Shown here: in pieces, positions 47,884-61,611 of the stretch
How positions within the stretch are numbered: position 1 is the first letter of the stretch
Layout: each line of letters begins with the position of its first letter
NCBI GenBank assembly: GCA_001643675.2
Contig: LSRY02000019.1
Span: forward strand, 878,001-942,000
Reading direction: 5' to 3'
DNA: 64,000 nt
Source: Monocercomonoides exilis
Taxonomy: Eukaryota > Preaxostyla > Oxymonadida > Polymastigidae
Program-made: the position numbers and the translations under genes
The notes under the pieces: generated by a model
Told to the model about the DNA's origin: nothing
The model's database searches: none
The model's input: the letters and a program-made list of their open reading frames with translations, nothing else

Positions 47884-48639
47884 AGAGCTGTCAATATTTA
47901 GAATAGTTGTCAATTTCCACATAAAAAATTCTTAATATGTTTGTTTGTTTGTTTATATTTCATAAAGATTGAGAACAAATTAGCTATGCATGTACTTCGT
48001 TTCTAAATAAAGATTGTCATAAAACAAGTCCTTTATTTTCCTCCTTTTTTGATTGGATATTATCCCTTTCTTTTTGCGAAAAGAAGATCGGTGCCAAAAA
48101 ATAAAAACTGATTTCAACAATTTTCATATCAAACCGAAAAGGTATCGAAAATGAATAAATTTGCGAAAGTAACAATGATTACAAATATTCAGAAATGCTG
48201 AATGAAAAAATAAAATAAAATAAAATAAAAAGGCAATGCTTTGGAAATGTACTGAAGTTGAAAGTTAAGATAAAACATAAAGAAAAGCATACACTTAAGT
48301 CTATTCAAAGAAAGAAAAGAAAAGAAAAATGGAAATAATTAAAGATATTTTCAAATAAAAGCAAAGATAAAAAACACTGTAACAATGTGCGCCATACAAA
48401 AATTAAAAAAACGCAACAAATCTTTATTTAAATCCAATTCAATTCTGTTTTGTTAAAACATTTATTATTTATTATTATTTATTGTTTAATATTATTATTT
48501 ATTATTATTATTTATTATTATTATTATTTTGTTTTTTCTGTTTTTTCTGTTTTTTCTGTTTTTTCTGCTTTTTCTGCTTTTTCTGTTTGTTCGTTTTGTT
48601 TTGTTTTGCTTTGTTAGAGAATTCTTCAGAACAATCCAT
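47884..48639. other. AT-rich convergent intergenic DNA with (ATT)n repeats
   Basis: Contains AAAAT repeats near 48210-48230, and TTATTA repeats followed by TTTTTCTG repeats at about 48460-48600, the latter just past the CAND1 stop codon. No gene was seen. Confidence 0.55.
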
Positions 48640-51600
48640 TTAATACTCAAAACATCCAGGCCTCGCATTCATCTCCGACCGAATAGACGCTACAATCGAC
48701 GATATAATCCCTGTGTTGATCTTCATCCTTATGAATTCTGTGAATGGAGTGAAGGAACTGATGTTTGGAATGCTCTCCATTGCCACTATTGTTCTCAGGG
48801 CATAGCGGAGCACACGGTCATTGGAAAGAGGATTGGGCGGAGCACTGGAACGCTCATCGGGTGAGTGGTCAGAGAAGGAGGAGGAGGAAGAAGAAGAAGA
48901 GGAGGAGGAAGATGAGGAAGAGGAAGAAGAAGGAGAGGAAGAGGGGTTAATTAAAGAAGAGGAAGATGAAGAGGATGAGGATGAGGATGATGAAGGTTGA
49001 GAATTAGACGCAGAAGAAGAGGAAGAAGACGACGAAGACGAAGAACCAGAAGCAGAAGCAGAAATACCACCACCCTGTGACCCGCCCACAGACGAATGCA
49101 GGAGATAGCTACTTGCATCATACGGGATCGACTTCAGCCTGCTGTCGATTGTTCTGATGATTGGGTCCAGCAGCAGAGGCAGGTGTTCCAGTGTGTGCTG
49201 TGGATGGCTCTGGCAGAGATGGCAGAGGACAACATGGCACAAGACACACAAATCGACAAATGGCATAGAAGTCGCAAAGTAGGATGTCAAGGGGGCATAA
49301 GGAGGAGAAGTGACAGTAAGAAGAGAAGTGAGTGAAGAGAGCAAAGAATGGATGTCGAGAAGATGGGGCAAATGAATCAGAACAGGATAAAGTGCATCCA
49401 AAATGGCGGTTTTGTATGTTGCTTCCGCAGCAGCGAGCGGGCGGAGGGTGGAAATGTCTGAAGAAGATGGCTGGGATTGTGATTGCGATTGTGATTGTGA
49501 CTGAGGTTGAGTCAGTATTTGTGATTGAGAATGCAGTTGGCTCTTTGCTTTGCTGCTGTCTCTGATGGACTGCGCGGAGGAGCGGGCAGGCGAGCTATTG
49601 GAGGCAAAAGCAATGGATTGTTTGGTTGTCGGTTTAGAATCAGAAGAAGAAGAAGAAGCAGAAGAGGAAGAGGAAGAAGATGATGAAGAAGACAATGATG
49701 AATTTGATGAATTTGACGCCATCATTGGTGTCATAAACGAACCCGGTGCACCGATTTTCAGCTGCTGCAGCAAAAACGCGAACACATTGTGATTCGCAAA
49801 CAGCTCAGCTGCGTTGTGCTGGAAGCAAAGAGCAGTCAGTTTCAGAGTGGACGCAAGCAACAAAGCAGCATCAGAGAAAAGAGGAGGGTGTGTGGCGAGG
49901 TTGATGAACGGAGAGAGGGAAGAGAGGAAGGAGAAGTTGGAGAGAGGGGCGATGGAGGCGAAGGCGCGCAGGGCGTTGTTGAGGCAGGTTATGCCAATCA
50001 TCTGCTTCTGGAGGGTGATGGGAATTTCACGGCGGCGGAGCTTTTTGAGGTAGGATAGCTGCTGAGTGGAGGAAGAAGAAGAAGAAGAGGAGGAGGAGGA
50101 GGAGGAAGTGGATAAGGAAGAAGAGGAAGAAAAAGGAGAAAGCAAAGAAGATGATGATGCTGATGCTGATAAAGATGCTGATGAATCAGAAGAAGGAGAA
50201 GAAATAGCTTCGTTTATGAGAGTCGACACAAGTGTGGGGTTGACGAAGAAGAGGGAGACGATCGCTTGGATTGCAATTTGTCCCAAATGAAGGCAATCAG
50301 AAGTGTGGAAGGAAGGAGATTGAAGTTGAGAAGAAGAAGAAGAGGAAGAAGAAGAAGATTTCAATGAAGAATTCACATGTGGTAGTAATTTTGAAGAAGA
50401 ATTCGAAGAAGAAGAAAAAGAAGATAAAGCAATCGTCATTCCATTATCTCTTCCTCTTCTCTCGCTGGCAAACAGCAAGTTCAGCGAAGCCAGCTTCCAC
50501 AAGAGCGCAAAAATGGACGGGGTGAGGGCATTCAGCAGCTGCTGAGATTTGAAATCTCTTCTGCTGAGCTGAACAATCGCTGTGTGGATGGAGTGTGTGT
50601 GGAGGATGAGGAGATGGATGAGCTGAGAAGAGAGGAAGAAGAAGTTTGAGGCGGTGGCGTGGGAGCTATCGCCAAAGAGAGGGAGAGTGGCTGAGTCGAC
50701 GGCATAGAAGAGCTGGTTGTGCTGAGGATGGGAAGAAGGGGAAGAGGAGGAAGAGGAAGAATTGGAAAGTTGAATAGGATCTTCATTGATTTCGTTGATT
50801 TCATTGATGGAATTAATAGTATTATTATTATTATTATTCGAGATGTTATTAGCAATTTTATTCCCTTGTTGATATCCATACATATTCTTCAGCTCTTCCA
50901 TTGTTTCTTCCACAATTGACAGCATATGCTCCATATGCCCTGCTTCACCTGATGTGAAAAGAGAGCCACGGCAGAAAGATGCTGAGAAAAAAAGAAGAAG
51001 AAAGGAAGAGGATATTAATAAATAAATAAATAAATAAAATCATTTTTTTTGAATGGTTCAAATGCAATACAAAAAGATTATAAGGAGAAACAAAGAAGAA
51101 AAAAGAAGGAATGAAAAATGATGAAGATTAATAAATTATCAAAAAAATTAACAAAAAATTCATATACATCCCATTTCATTCCATTTCATTCAATTCACTT
51201 TAAAAAAAAAGTACCACAACATACCAGCACTTTGTATATACTTATCAAACTGGGACGATAACAACGGATTCACCGCTGACAAGATAGGAATGCTGTATTC
51301 ACTCAGAAGATCGATATTTGTGCCAATAACACCAATGATACACAAGGAAGCAACAATTGTGCTTTGAGTTTCGAGTTTGAGGAAGACTTCGAATTGAGAC
51401 GGTTTTGTGGTGTGGGGGTTGAGGATGAAGATGTTGAATGGGTTGAATGGAGAGGATGGAGAGGAAGGAGAGGAAAGAGAAGAAGGAGAAGATGATTGAA
51501 GAATTTCTAGTTCAGTTTCGGAAGGTTGATCAATTGAGGAGGAAGAGGAAGAGGAAGAGGAGGAAGAAGAAGAATTTTTAACATCATTTGTAATGTTTGT

Positions 51601-54600
51601 TTGTGATGATGATTTTTGTGTTTCTGTTGCTTGTGTGCTTTGAGAACCACGATTAACCTGAGAATTTGGATTAACCGAAGAATTTCGAGAACTCTGGTTA
51701 TTTTTAGTACTTTTGTTATTTTGTGTGTTTTGTGTGTTTTTTGTTGTTATTTCTTCGTTTTTGGGTGTAGTTGAGATTAATTTTGGAGGGATGATGTAAG
51801 CAGAAGGGGAGAGAAGAATAGGAGAGGAGGAGGAGGAAGAGGAAGAAGAGGAAGAGGAAGTTGATGATGCAGAAGAAGAAGTAGTAGTAGAAATTGAAGA
51901 AGAAGAAGAAGAAGAAGAAGAAGAATATGAATTATGAGAAGAAGCAAAAGAAGAAATAAACAGTTTTGGCATTGCAAATGACAATGTTGACATTCCATTT
52001 GCTTGTGTCGCTGCGGCAAATGCAGCAGAATTCGGCAATTTGCGTTCATTTTCGTCATTCAATGAAGAAGAAGAGGAAGAAGAGGAAGAAGAGGAAGAAG
52101 TTTGTGACGGATCACTGTCAACTGTGCAGTTACAGTTGCAACTGCAGTTTAAGCTGGCATTTTTGATTAAGCTGTTATCATCATCTTCTTCTTCTTCTTC
52201 GTCTTCGTCTTCTTCATCATAATAATAAAAATATTCCTCATCATTTTCTTCATTATTAACATATTCTTCCTCTCCTTCTCTTTCTCCTTTCCCTTTCCCT
52301 TCATCCTCACCTCTTCCATTCTCAATCTTATTTATATTCAAATTAATATCCCTCTTCTTGTTCTTATTCAAATTCTTATTCTTCCTCCTCTTCTTCCCTT
52401 CCCTTCTCAGCATTTTCACTGCTTCTCTGTTAACTTTCAGTGTTCGAGTTGCAAAATGCATAAGATGTTTGACACAGCCATGCAACACCCTCTTCATCTG
52501 GTGGGTGATTGGAGGAATATATTCATCAGAAGGTAAGAGAGAAGGAGAAAGAGAAGGAGAAAGAGAAGGAGAAAGAGAAGGAGAAAGAGAAGGAGAGGAA
52601 GAAGAAGGAGAAGAAGGAGAGGAAGGGGTTATGGAACGAGGGGAAAGAGAAGGGGATGTGAAGGAAGAAGAAGAAGAAGAAGAAGATGATGATGATGATG
52701 AAGGCGAAAATGAATTTCTTTCAGTAGGTTCAGGTGTCATTACATTCATTTCTTGTTCGTTTGTTGTTTCTTTCACAGAAGAAGAAGAAGAGGAGGAGGA
52801 AGAAGAATTATTTGAAGGAGAAGAAGAATAAGCCAATTGTCTGTTTGCCATCATTGACAATGGCGAATGCATCCTTCCATTCAATTCTGGTGTGAGTGAG
52901 GGAGATGGCTGAGGGGTGATGTTATCAAAGGTATAAGATGGAATATTGGAAGAAGAGGGAGAAGAAGAAGAGCAGGAAGAGGGAGAAGAGAAGGAGGAGG
53001 AGGAAGAAGAAGAACGAGAAGAAGAAAGAGAAGAAGAACAAGAAGTAGAAGAAGAACAACAGAGCCATGTTGTTCTTTCTCTGTTGGGACGGCTGCAGTT
53101 GATAGCAAACAAGGCAATGATTGTGGCTACAATCTGAGGGGTGATGTTCATTGAAGAGGAAGAGGAGGAGGAGGAAGAAGAAGGAGAAGAGGAAGAAGAA
53201 GGAATTGGAGAAGAAGGAGAAGAAGAATGTGAATGTGTATGTGAGTGTGAGTGTGTGCGAGAATGAGAAGAAAGAAAAGAAGAAGAGGAAGAAGAAGAGG
53301 AAGAAGAAGAGGAAGAAGAAGAGGAAGAAGAAGAGGAAGAAGAAGATGATGATGAATTTACAGGTGTATTTGATTTGGAAATGGAAAGAGAAGAAGGAGA
53401 AGGAGAAGGAGAGGAAGACGAAGATGGAGAAGGGGACGGGGAAGGAGAAGCAGAGCCAGCAGGCAAAGGAGAAGGCGAAGGAGAATGAGAAGAGGAAGGA
53501 GAAGGAGAAGAAGAAGAAGAAGAAGAAGAAGTTCCATTGTTCATAAGCTGTTTGCGAGTGAGGAGGGAAAAAAGAACAAATTCGATGTATTCGACAGATT
53601 CACCAGCAGAAACGAGGGCGCAGAAGAAAGAGGCGACGAGAGAAAGAAGAGAAGAAGGAGGGATGTTGGTGAGAAGAGAAGGGAGGGATTGGGAAGAGGA
53701 GGAAGACGAGGAAGAAGAAGGAGAGGGAGAAGATGACAAGGAAGAAGAAGCACAAGAAGAAGGAGAGGAGGAGGAAGATGATGATGATGATGTCAGTAAT
53801 GAAGGAGGTATAGAACCGAAAGTTGATTGTGTTGCAGTCAAAAACGAAGAGAACGGAGAAGAAGAGAACGGAGAAATAGAAAACGGAGAAATAGAAGAAG
53901 AAGAAGAAGGAGAAAAAGCAGAAGAAGTGAAATAAGAGCTGCATGTGGAGTTAGCTAAAGCAACAGCAGGGGAAGGGAATGCAGTGAGGGAAACGCAAGC
54001 GCATAAGGGGACGATAAACTGATTAGGATGAGAGGAAGAGAGGTAGAAAGAAGAGGAGGAGGAGAAGGAAGAAGAAGAAATTGAAGATGAAGGAGAAGAA
54101 ATGGAATAAGAAGAAAGAGAAGGAGAAAGAGAAGGAGAGAAAGAAGATGACAGTCCAACACTTGGAAGCAATGCGTTGTAATAGCGCTGGTCATATGCCA
54201 CACATGGTGAGTGAATATGTTGATTTCTTGCCATTTTTCTCATTCCACTTCCTGTTCTTCTTTCTCCTCCTTCTCTTCCTGTTTCTTTGCCACAGCTTCC
54301 TCCTCCAACACTTTGACTTACACTTGCGTTTGAGCTTTCACTTCCTGATCTTCTATTCAGCGATCTTGATACATGCTGCTGCTGTTGATGAGCCTTACAC
54401 ATCGCCATTGATGCTTCTTCTTCTCCCATCCCTCCTCCCACTCCCACAAACACCACACCCCCTGCACTGTCTGGATTCAACGGCGAGTTCTGATTCGACA
54501 CAAGTGAGAATATCAGCGGCATAAGCGACCGTTCCATCAATGAGCCCAAAGACACCAGCATCAGCGACCCATTCTCTGCTCCTCCACTCAAATGAACGCA

Positions 54601-56049
54601 TTCTTTCCTTCCCTTTTCATCGTGTTCGAGGAGAGCACACGAGATCTGGATGGCAGCAGCGATATGTGCGGTAGGGCGCGGCAGGAGCTGCTGCTGGAGA
54701 GGAGAAAGAACGTGGCTTAAGCCCGAAAGAACAGACTTGTCGAAGAAAGAGAGGCTTAATCTCCTGGCAAAGCGGAACATGAGGGCGTCGAGGCAGAGCA
54801 AAGCAGAAGAAACTAATGAATCGTCAGCCTGGCGGAGCAAAGAGCAGGAGACTTGGACGAGGAAGAGGAGCATGTCGTCAGAGACGAGGGAGGAAGGGAA
54901 AGGAGTGGAAGAGGATGTGGAGGTGGAGGCAGAATTAAGAGGGTGGGGATGGGGGTGGGGGTGGAGATGAGAATGAGGGTGAGGAAGGAGAGAGGAAGAA
55001 GAGGCGGAAGAGGTAGAACGGATTGAAAGAGAAGAAGAGGAAGAAGAGGAAGAAGACAACGATGAAGAAGATGAGAAAGAGGAGGAGGAGGAAGAAGAAT
55101 AAGGAGAAGAAGAAGGCAAAGGGTTAGGTGTGGAAAAAGGAGGAGAAGAGACGGGGGCTGTGTTAGAGGACAATGAAGCAGAAGCGCCAGCGAAGACAGG
55201 AGAAGAAATAAGAGGAGAAGAAGGGTTGAGAGGAGAGGAAGAGGAAGAGGAGAAAGAAGAGGAGGAAGAGGAATGGCGAAGAGGTGTGGATATTGGATTT
55301 TGAAGAAGAGAAGAAGAAGAAGAAATAAATTGATTAGAAGAGGAAGAGGAAGAAGAAGAAGATAATGATGATGATGGAGGAGGAGGAGGAAGATACAAGT
55401 TGTTCATAGAATTGGGTACAGAAAGCTGGGAGGAAGGCGAATAAACAGGAGAAGGTGCTGGTGATAGAGTGAGAGGAGAAGAAGAAGATGCAGAAAAAGA
55501 AGAAGAAGGAGGAGGAGGAGAATTCAAAGGCAACATATAAAACTGATCCTTCTTATTCTCTTTCTCTTTCTCTCTTTCTCTTTCTCTTTCTCTCTCTTTC
55601 TCCTCTTTCCCTCCACTCCCAATCTTCTCCTGCATTGATTGATTCATTTGATTCATTTGTGCAATTTGATTCATCTGCATTTGTGTCTGCGTGTGCTGGC
55701 TGTTCAGCACCATTTCCTCTTCTTCCTCGTTCTTCGGCGACAGAATGCGGATAACTGCTGCAATTGCCGCCAATCTGAGCGAATCGACATTTATCTTCTC
55801 AGCAATCGCACTGAACGCTGACTGAGCAAGAGAAGGAGACAAGATTGAGTGAGCTAACGATAAAGCCACAGAGAGTGTGGTGATGATGGCGTTCTTCACT
55901 TCTTGGTCGACATCCACTTCAGTCATCCGCTGGAAGAGGTGCGTGAAGAGGGTGAGGATCACGTGGCTGGGGGTGGTGCTGAGAGAGGAGGAGGAGGAAG
56001 AAGAGGAGGAAGAAGAGGAAATGGAAGAGGAAGAAGAAGAGGAAGAAGA

Positions 56050-56082
<33 letters not shown>

Positions 56083-59000
56083 TGATGATGATGATGGAGT
56101 TGATGATGAAGATGCTGATGATGGCGGCGTGTGGAAGGATTTAGGAGAGGAAAGGATGATTGGAGTGTTGTCGCTATTGCGTGTAGGAGATGTCACTCTG
56201 GTTCTGATTGCGGAATAGAAAATAAAGGAAAGATAACAGAAGAATAAATAAATAAATAAATATTGACTCAAAAAAGAAATATATTAAACATAACACCCCA
56301 TCTCCTCCGCTCTTTCTCTTTCCCGCTCTTTCTCTCTCTTTCTCTCTCTCTCCCCTACATACCCCAATCCATTCACCGCCTCCACCTGTTTCCCACAGGC
56401 ATCTTCTGAAAGCGCTGCAGACGCTGTGGCTGTAGCAAGCGACGCTCCAAACGGTGAGTCAGCTGACGAAGACACAAGAGACTGAGAAAGAGAGGCAATA
56501 AAAGGGGACATGGTGCGGATAGCGATGGCAGCGATCTTGTAGTGTGTGGAAGAAGAGCAAGCAGACATCATAATACGCATGATGGGCGAGGAAAAGGGGA
56601 CGATGGAGGAAGACGGAAGAACTGATAAGAGAGAAGACAAGAAGGAGAAGGCAGCAGAGGTGAGGGGAAGAGAATTGGGGGTTGTTTTGACGGAGGATGG
56701 GATGGTGCGGGTGAAGATGAAAGGAAGGAAAGGGAGGAAGAGAGAATGGAAGGTGTAGTATTGTGTGGGCGTGGGGGAAGAAGGAGAGGAAGAAGGAGAG
56801 GAAGAAGAAGAAGAAGAAGAAGAAGATGATGATGATGATGATGATGAATTGATAGAAGGAGAAGAGAAGTTGCGTGGAGAAGACAAAGGTGTTAGTTCTC
56901 TTGTGGCGATTGGGGTGGAAACAGAAGAAGAAGAGGAAGATGATGATGAAGGTGATGAAATGAATGAAGAAGGGCTGCTTGATTTGCTTGTGAGCGGAGC
57001 AAACAAAGAAGAAGATAATGTTGAATCAATATCAGAAGAAGAAGAAGAGGAAGAGGGAGAAGAAGAAGAAACAGAAGAAGAAGAAGAAGGAATAACAACA
57101 ATTGTTGTCTCAAATGCGAGTGGTGCCAGTTGAGTCAAGCATACAAGCAGAGCTATGCTCAATGGCTGGTTCTTGCATCGCCTGTGCCGGCGGAGAATAC
57201 GACGGATGAGACTGCGAAGTCTGTTGAGGTTACAATTCAATCAAATCAATATATCATATTCACATGCATATTCATAAATTATAAATGAATAATGTAGAAA
57301 TAAATAAATCAAAAAGAAAAAAAAGGAAAAGAAAAATATTTAAAGTTCAATGAAAAAGTCATAAAAAAATGAAATTAGTGTTATTTTGGGTTTTTTATAA
57401 AAAAAGGAAATTGTAAGCATATTGAATATAGTCAATCACAGGACAATTATCCATACTGTTTCTCACTCATAAACATCAGCTGGCAAAAGATATTCCTCTG
57501 CTTCGATGCTACCACTGGAGATGAATGAGCCTTTCCTTCTTTCCTTCGCTCTCCTTCTCCCTCACTTTCTCCTTCTTCATTCTCTCCTTCTTCATTCTCT
57601 CCTTCTTCATTCTCTCCTTCTTCATTCTCTCCTTCTTCATTCTCTCCTTCCACCTCTTCCTCTTCTCCACTTTCTCCACATTCTCCTTCTCTCACTCCAA
57701 TCACACTCCCATTCCCCACCACCCCAACACTCATCCCTCCCATCTGCCCCGAATACACACACGCACACGCCCCCGCACAGTCTGCCACAAACGTCTGTAT
57801 CAGCTTCACAATCTCTATGCACACGCTGTCCCTCCTCTCTCTAATCCTCAGCGACAGCAGCGGAAGCAGCCTTCTCCGCAGAGACACTCGATGCCCCGGA
57901 AACACCGCCACACACGTCTGCAGGCAGCGCACTGCATTCCGCCGGCACCGCCACGTTAAATCCCACTCCTCTTCTTCGTCGCTGGAGGAGGTTGGAGATG
58001 TGCTGCTGAGCTCGTCTGTTGCACTGTCGGAATCTGCTTCTGAAGAAGATGTTGATTGAGATGATGAATTGTTGCTGTCATCGTCATTATCATCGTCTCC
58101 TTCTCCGTCGTTGCTCTTCTTCTTCTTCTTCTTCTTCCCGTTGTGAAAGCAATCGTCTTCACAGGAACATTCAGATGAAGATAGCACCGACGAGAAAGTT
58201 GATTCCTCTTCATCTGCCATCGCTGCTGATGCTGATCCTGCTCCTGCTCCATCTCTCCCTTTCCCTCCAGCCATCACCGCACCCCCTGCAGCCCTCTTCC
58301 TCATATTCATGCGCCGCTTCCGCATAAGCTCCCTCTTCTTTCTCCTTCTCTTCTCCCGCATTCGCTCCATCCGCAGCACCTCCACCTCGTCTGGATCGTA
58401 CGCCATTGTCCGCTCGCAGCAGTCAATCACAGACGCCAGCAGTGGCTCCATCGCTGCCCCGTCGCACGCACACAGCAAACAGCGCAGAGAATCAATCGCA
58501 TCTGCAGCTGTTGCCACAATGTCCTCTTCGCTATCATCAGCCTCTGCTTCTACTACACATACCCATCCAATCATCACTCCAACCACTTTCTCTGCACACA
58601 CAGTCACTCTGCTGCCTACTGTGACACACAACACACAAAGCGTGCGCACAACTCCCTGTGTCGACTTCAGACGCTGCATGGCATTTGGAATAAGCGCATG
58701 AGACGAACCTGGGCCAGAGCCTGTTTGTCGTGACTTTAGGGCAGAATCAGAGGTAAAAGACACAGAGGCAAATGGCTTAAGCTCCTCCAGGAAGAAGTCA
58801 AAAAGCTGCTCTAAATGGATGTCGTCCAAATGAATTGCCAGCTGCGCTAAAGCAGCAGTTGCCTTTCTTCTTGTCGTTGTTGTAACGCTCGGAGATAAAA
58901 GACTTAAAAACAGTGCGAGAAACGTTTCGTGATCTTCAGCTATAAACGAACCAAAACGCTTAAGGTAGTCTGTTAGCAGATCAAGTGTTAGAGCTTGAGT

Positions 59001-59596
59001 GTTTGGTTGCATGACGAGCACTGTTAGTGGTTGAGTGGTGAGTGAAGTGAAAAATCTTGCTTGGTGCAATGGAACTGAATTGATAACTGTTTTTGTTCCT
59101 TCAATTGCAGCTGTTCTATAAATTGGAATAGGTGAATCAAGTGTTCGCAGAAAAGATTGTGATATCAGTTCGATAAGTTTGTGATCAAGTCCTCCAGATA
59201 TAAGGTGTGCAAGACTTTTAACATCAAAAAAGAAGGAGAAATAAATAAAAAGGTAAATTTTTAAATAAATAATTCATTTATACCAATTAAGCGCAGTCTC
59301 TTGGATAACGCCTGTATCCAACGTTTTTGGAACTAATGAACGTATCTATGGAAAAATGAAAATAACTTGAATAAAAAATTCAAGACAAACAAGACGATCC
59401 TCATCTTGAACTTTAAAATGTGAATTTTCAAATTCTTTGAGAAGGTCAAGAAGCCCCTGATATGAAATATCACGGTCAAGATGGTCGATTCGATCTTAAC
59501 ATCATTTTCATAAAAAAGTTTTGTTAATGTCTTGGTTTATATTAATAAAACAATTCTCACACCTAAAATAACCAGAATAGATTGTGAAGAACTCAT
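48640..59596 (-). CDS. CAND1: CAND1 orthologue inflated by poly-serine insertions
   Basis: Seven exons fit in phase: 59596-59563, 59494-59391, 59345-59284, 59214-57457, 57220-56363, 56203-51225 and 50981-48640, giving 3378 residues; animal and plant CAND1 have about 1230. HEAT-repeat blocks match CAND1 in order: ETALNCLAHLISGG; LDLLTDYLKRFGSF; a D/E-rich loop, then EEWDLTWRCRRNAVRCLQT; MTEVDVDQEVKNAII; QSAASFCRGSLFTSG across the last splice; VLCHLCQSHPQHTLEHLPLL; and C-terminal LRYALRTIVAMESIPNISSF. CAND1 wraps around unneddylated cullins and exchanges the substrate receptors of SCF ubiquitin ligases. Between the HEAT blocks lie very long serine runs with S/P repeats and K/E-rich segments, greatest in the 5-kb sixth exon. 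They keep frame over 10 kb without a stop, so the gene is probably functional. Introns are 45-243 bp. Confidence 0.85.
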
Positions 59597-60015
59597 TTTG
59601 CTTTATTTTTTAATTGGAAGAACAATTTCACAAAATAAATTAAGACCTGATCAAATTTTTATTTTTGAATGAAGGCTTATGATCGATTATTATTATGTTG
59701 TTTAATAATTGAAAAACATCAATAAAATGATGTTCATCTCATTTCAGAAAAAGCAGTACATGTGTTTGTTTTCCTCTGAATAAACAGAATTTAATTTAGA
59801 TAATTGAATTCACCAGATTTTTAACACCATTCTTGATCTGAAAATATATAAAAAGAATAACTTGCTTAACATTGTTTATTAATAGGCCTCTGCGACACAC
59901 ATTTTTTGAGTGCAATTTGTCGGTCGAGAAATTTTTCATTTGTCGAAAATTTTGAAATGATTGTTTTTTCCCTAATTTTGCACTTCATGGATATATCAAA
60001 GTTTCCTAAACTTCA

Positions 60016-60058
<43 letters not shown>

Positions 60059-60179
60059 CACCATAATAATAATTAACTTTGTGTTTTGAAAACAAATGAG
60101 AAAATTTTGAAAAAACTGGAGAAGACATGTGAAAGGAATCAAACAGATTGTTGTTTTTTACAAAGTATAATGATTTGGA
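59597..60179. other. AT-rich upstream region of CAND1 with a 40-base poly-T
   Basis: Contains the presumed CAND1 promoter and a T run from 60019 to 60058. Nothing else was recognised. Confidence 0.5.
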
Positions 60180-60461
60180 ATGGAAGTTTTTTGGGATACC
60201 ATTGCTGCTGATGTGGATTTGATTAATTGCGATAATTTTAACGTTGCTATTTTAAATACTCGAAGAAAATTTACTCATGAATAAGAATTATTCTATTCAT
60301 CATCTTCTTCTTCCTCCTCTTCAATTTCACCAGTTCATTTGCTTCCGCCCGCTTCATCACAGCCATCTTCCATTGACACTCAATTTCCATTTCATTCCAC
60401 TTCATCACAGCATTTCACATTACACTCCTCAACTCCATCTTTCATATCACAAGTGCCTTAA
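60180..60461 (+). pseudogene. Possible broken serine-rich gene start
   Basis: ATG at 60180 opens 34 codons (MEVFWDTIAADVDLI...) to TAA at 60282-60284. The same frame then continues as a coding-like serine/proline-rich stretch (SSSSSISPVHLLPP...) to a second TAA at 60459-60461. No intron with proper splice signals removes the first TAA. This is either a broken gene or chance; the first 34 residues look protein-like but match nothing I know. Confidence 0.25.
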
Positions 60462-60563
60462 CTTTCTCTTTCTCCTCCTTCTCTTCCTTTTCTTCTCCTT
60501 CTTTCCCTCTCTCTTTCTTTCTCTTTCTTCCTTTCTCTTTCTTTCTTTCTCTTTCTTCCTTTC

Positions 60564-60599
<36 letters not shown>

Positions 60600-61184
60600 T
60601 CCTTCTCCCACGCAATTCTTCCAACTCTCCTCTTCCTCCTCCTCTTCCTCAAATCTTCCTTTCTCTTCATCTCAAACATTTCCTCGGCAAAATCAGAAGA
60701 AAACTAACTTTCGTATGCTTTTCCATCGTTTTTGAGAAGAATTCTATTTCATCTTCATCATTTTCTTCAAAACAATAAAGAAAATGAAAATTTTTCTTTT
60801 TTTCTTTTTTTGTTTTGTTTTCTGTGTGAAAGAAGAAGAATGAAAAAAAAAAAAAAAGAATTTCTTAAAAGAATTTTATCTTATACTCCATTTTCGATTT
60901 TTTTCTTCTTTTATTTCATCATCATCATCTCTTTCCTCTTTTTCTTCCATTTGTTTCTCTCTTTCTCATAGTTGTGCTTATTTCAAGCAGCATCAATGTG
61001 TCGAAGTGTATTTTTGAATAGCCAAAAAGATATTGTGAGAAGAGGTTTACTCGCTTTTTGCTGAAATGACTGATCATTCACTGAAACTTCTGCATATTTC
61101 CTTTTTTATTCTTAGGCGACAAAAAAAGTGTGTTGTTATTTTTCTTATTTGATTTATTCGATTTTTAAACTATAAAGCTGTCAT
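60462..61184. repeat. Pyrimidine-rich simple repeats, then AT-rich DNA
   Basis: CTTT/CTTTCT-type repeats run from about 60465 to 60620, followed by T- and A-rich sequence. Long reading frames here are low-complexity artefacts. Confidence 0.6.
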
Positions 61185-61611
61185 ATGGTTCGCTGCAAGT
61201 GATATTTGTTCAAGCATGTCTTTGTGTTTAATGTTTGTTGTTTTGCTAATTTGCGTCATTGTTCAAAAAATGACTGTTTTTTTCTGTTTTTCAGCCAATC
61301 TCCTTCCAATTCAAGAATCAGAACTGACTTTCACATTTGTTTAACAAAAGATGGTTGCAAAGCTCATGAATGTGTTTCTTTTGTATATGATCATCAACGA
61401 GCGAAATGGATCGTTGTCACAGATGGGCGTCGTATCGCCAGCGCATTGAGTGATTTAAAAGCAGACGATGAAGAAAGAATTGCTCGAGCAAAAAGACTTC
61501 ATTGAAGCAGAGCCAGCAGAACTGGATCCTTCGCGAAAGAAAAAGAAAGCAGAAGAACAAAATGCTGATGAAAGCGGAGCTGAAAACATGGAAGAGTTAG
61601 AAGAAGACTGA
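61185..61611 (+). pseudogene. Small charged protein, frameshifted
   Basis: ATG GTT CGC TGC near 61185 can splice at a GTGATA donor to the acceptor before 61302 (TTTTTCAG), giving MVRCNQSPSNSRIRT... and the compact segment FVYDHQRAKWIVVTDG. The frame ends at 61505, but shifting one base in the A run at about 61491-61496 restores an acidic/lysine-rich continuation (DFIEAEPAELDPSRKKKK...MEELEED) to TGA at 61609-61611. This is either a 1-base frameshift mutation or a homopolymer sequence error. Family unknown. Confidence 0.4.

Noticed and set aside
52358-56218. Plus-strand acidic (E/D/G-rich) frames opposite CAND1
   Set aside because: They are the reverse complement of serine codons; the minus strand carries the HEAT blocks and a consistent exon structure.
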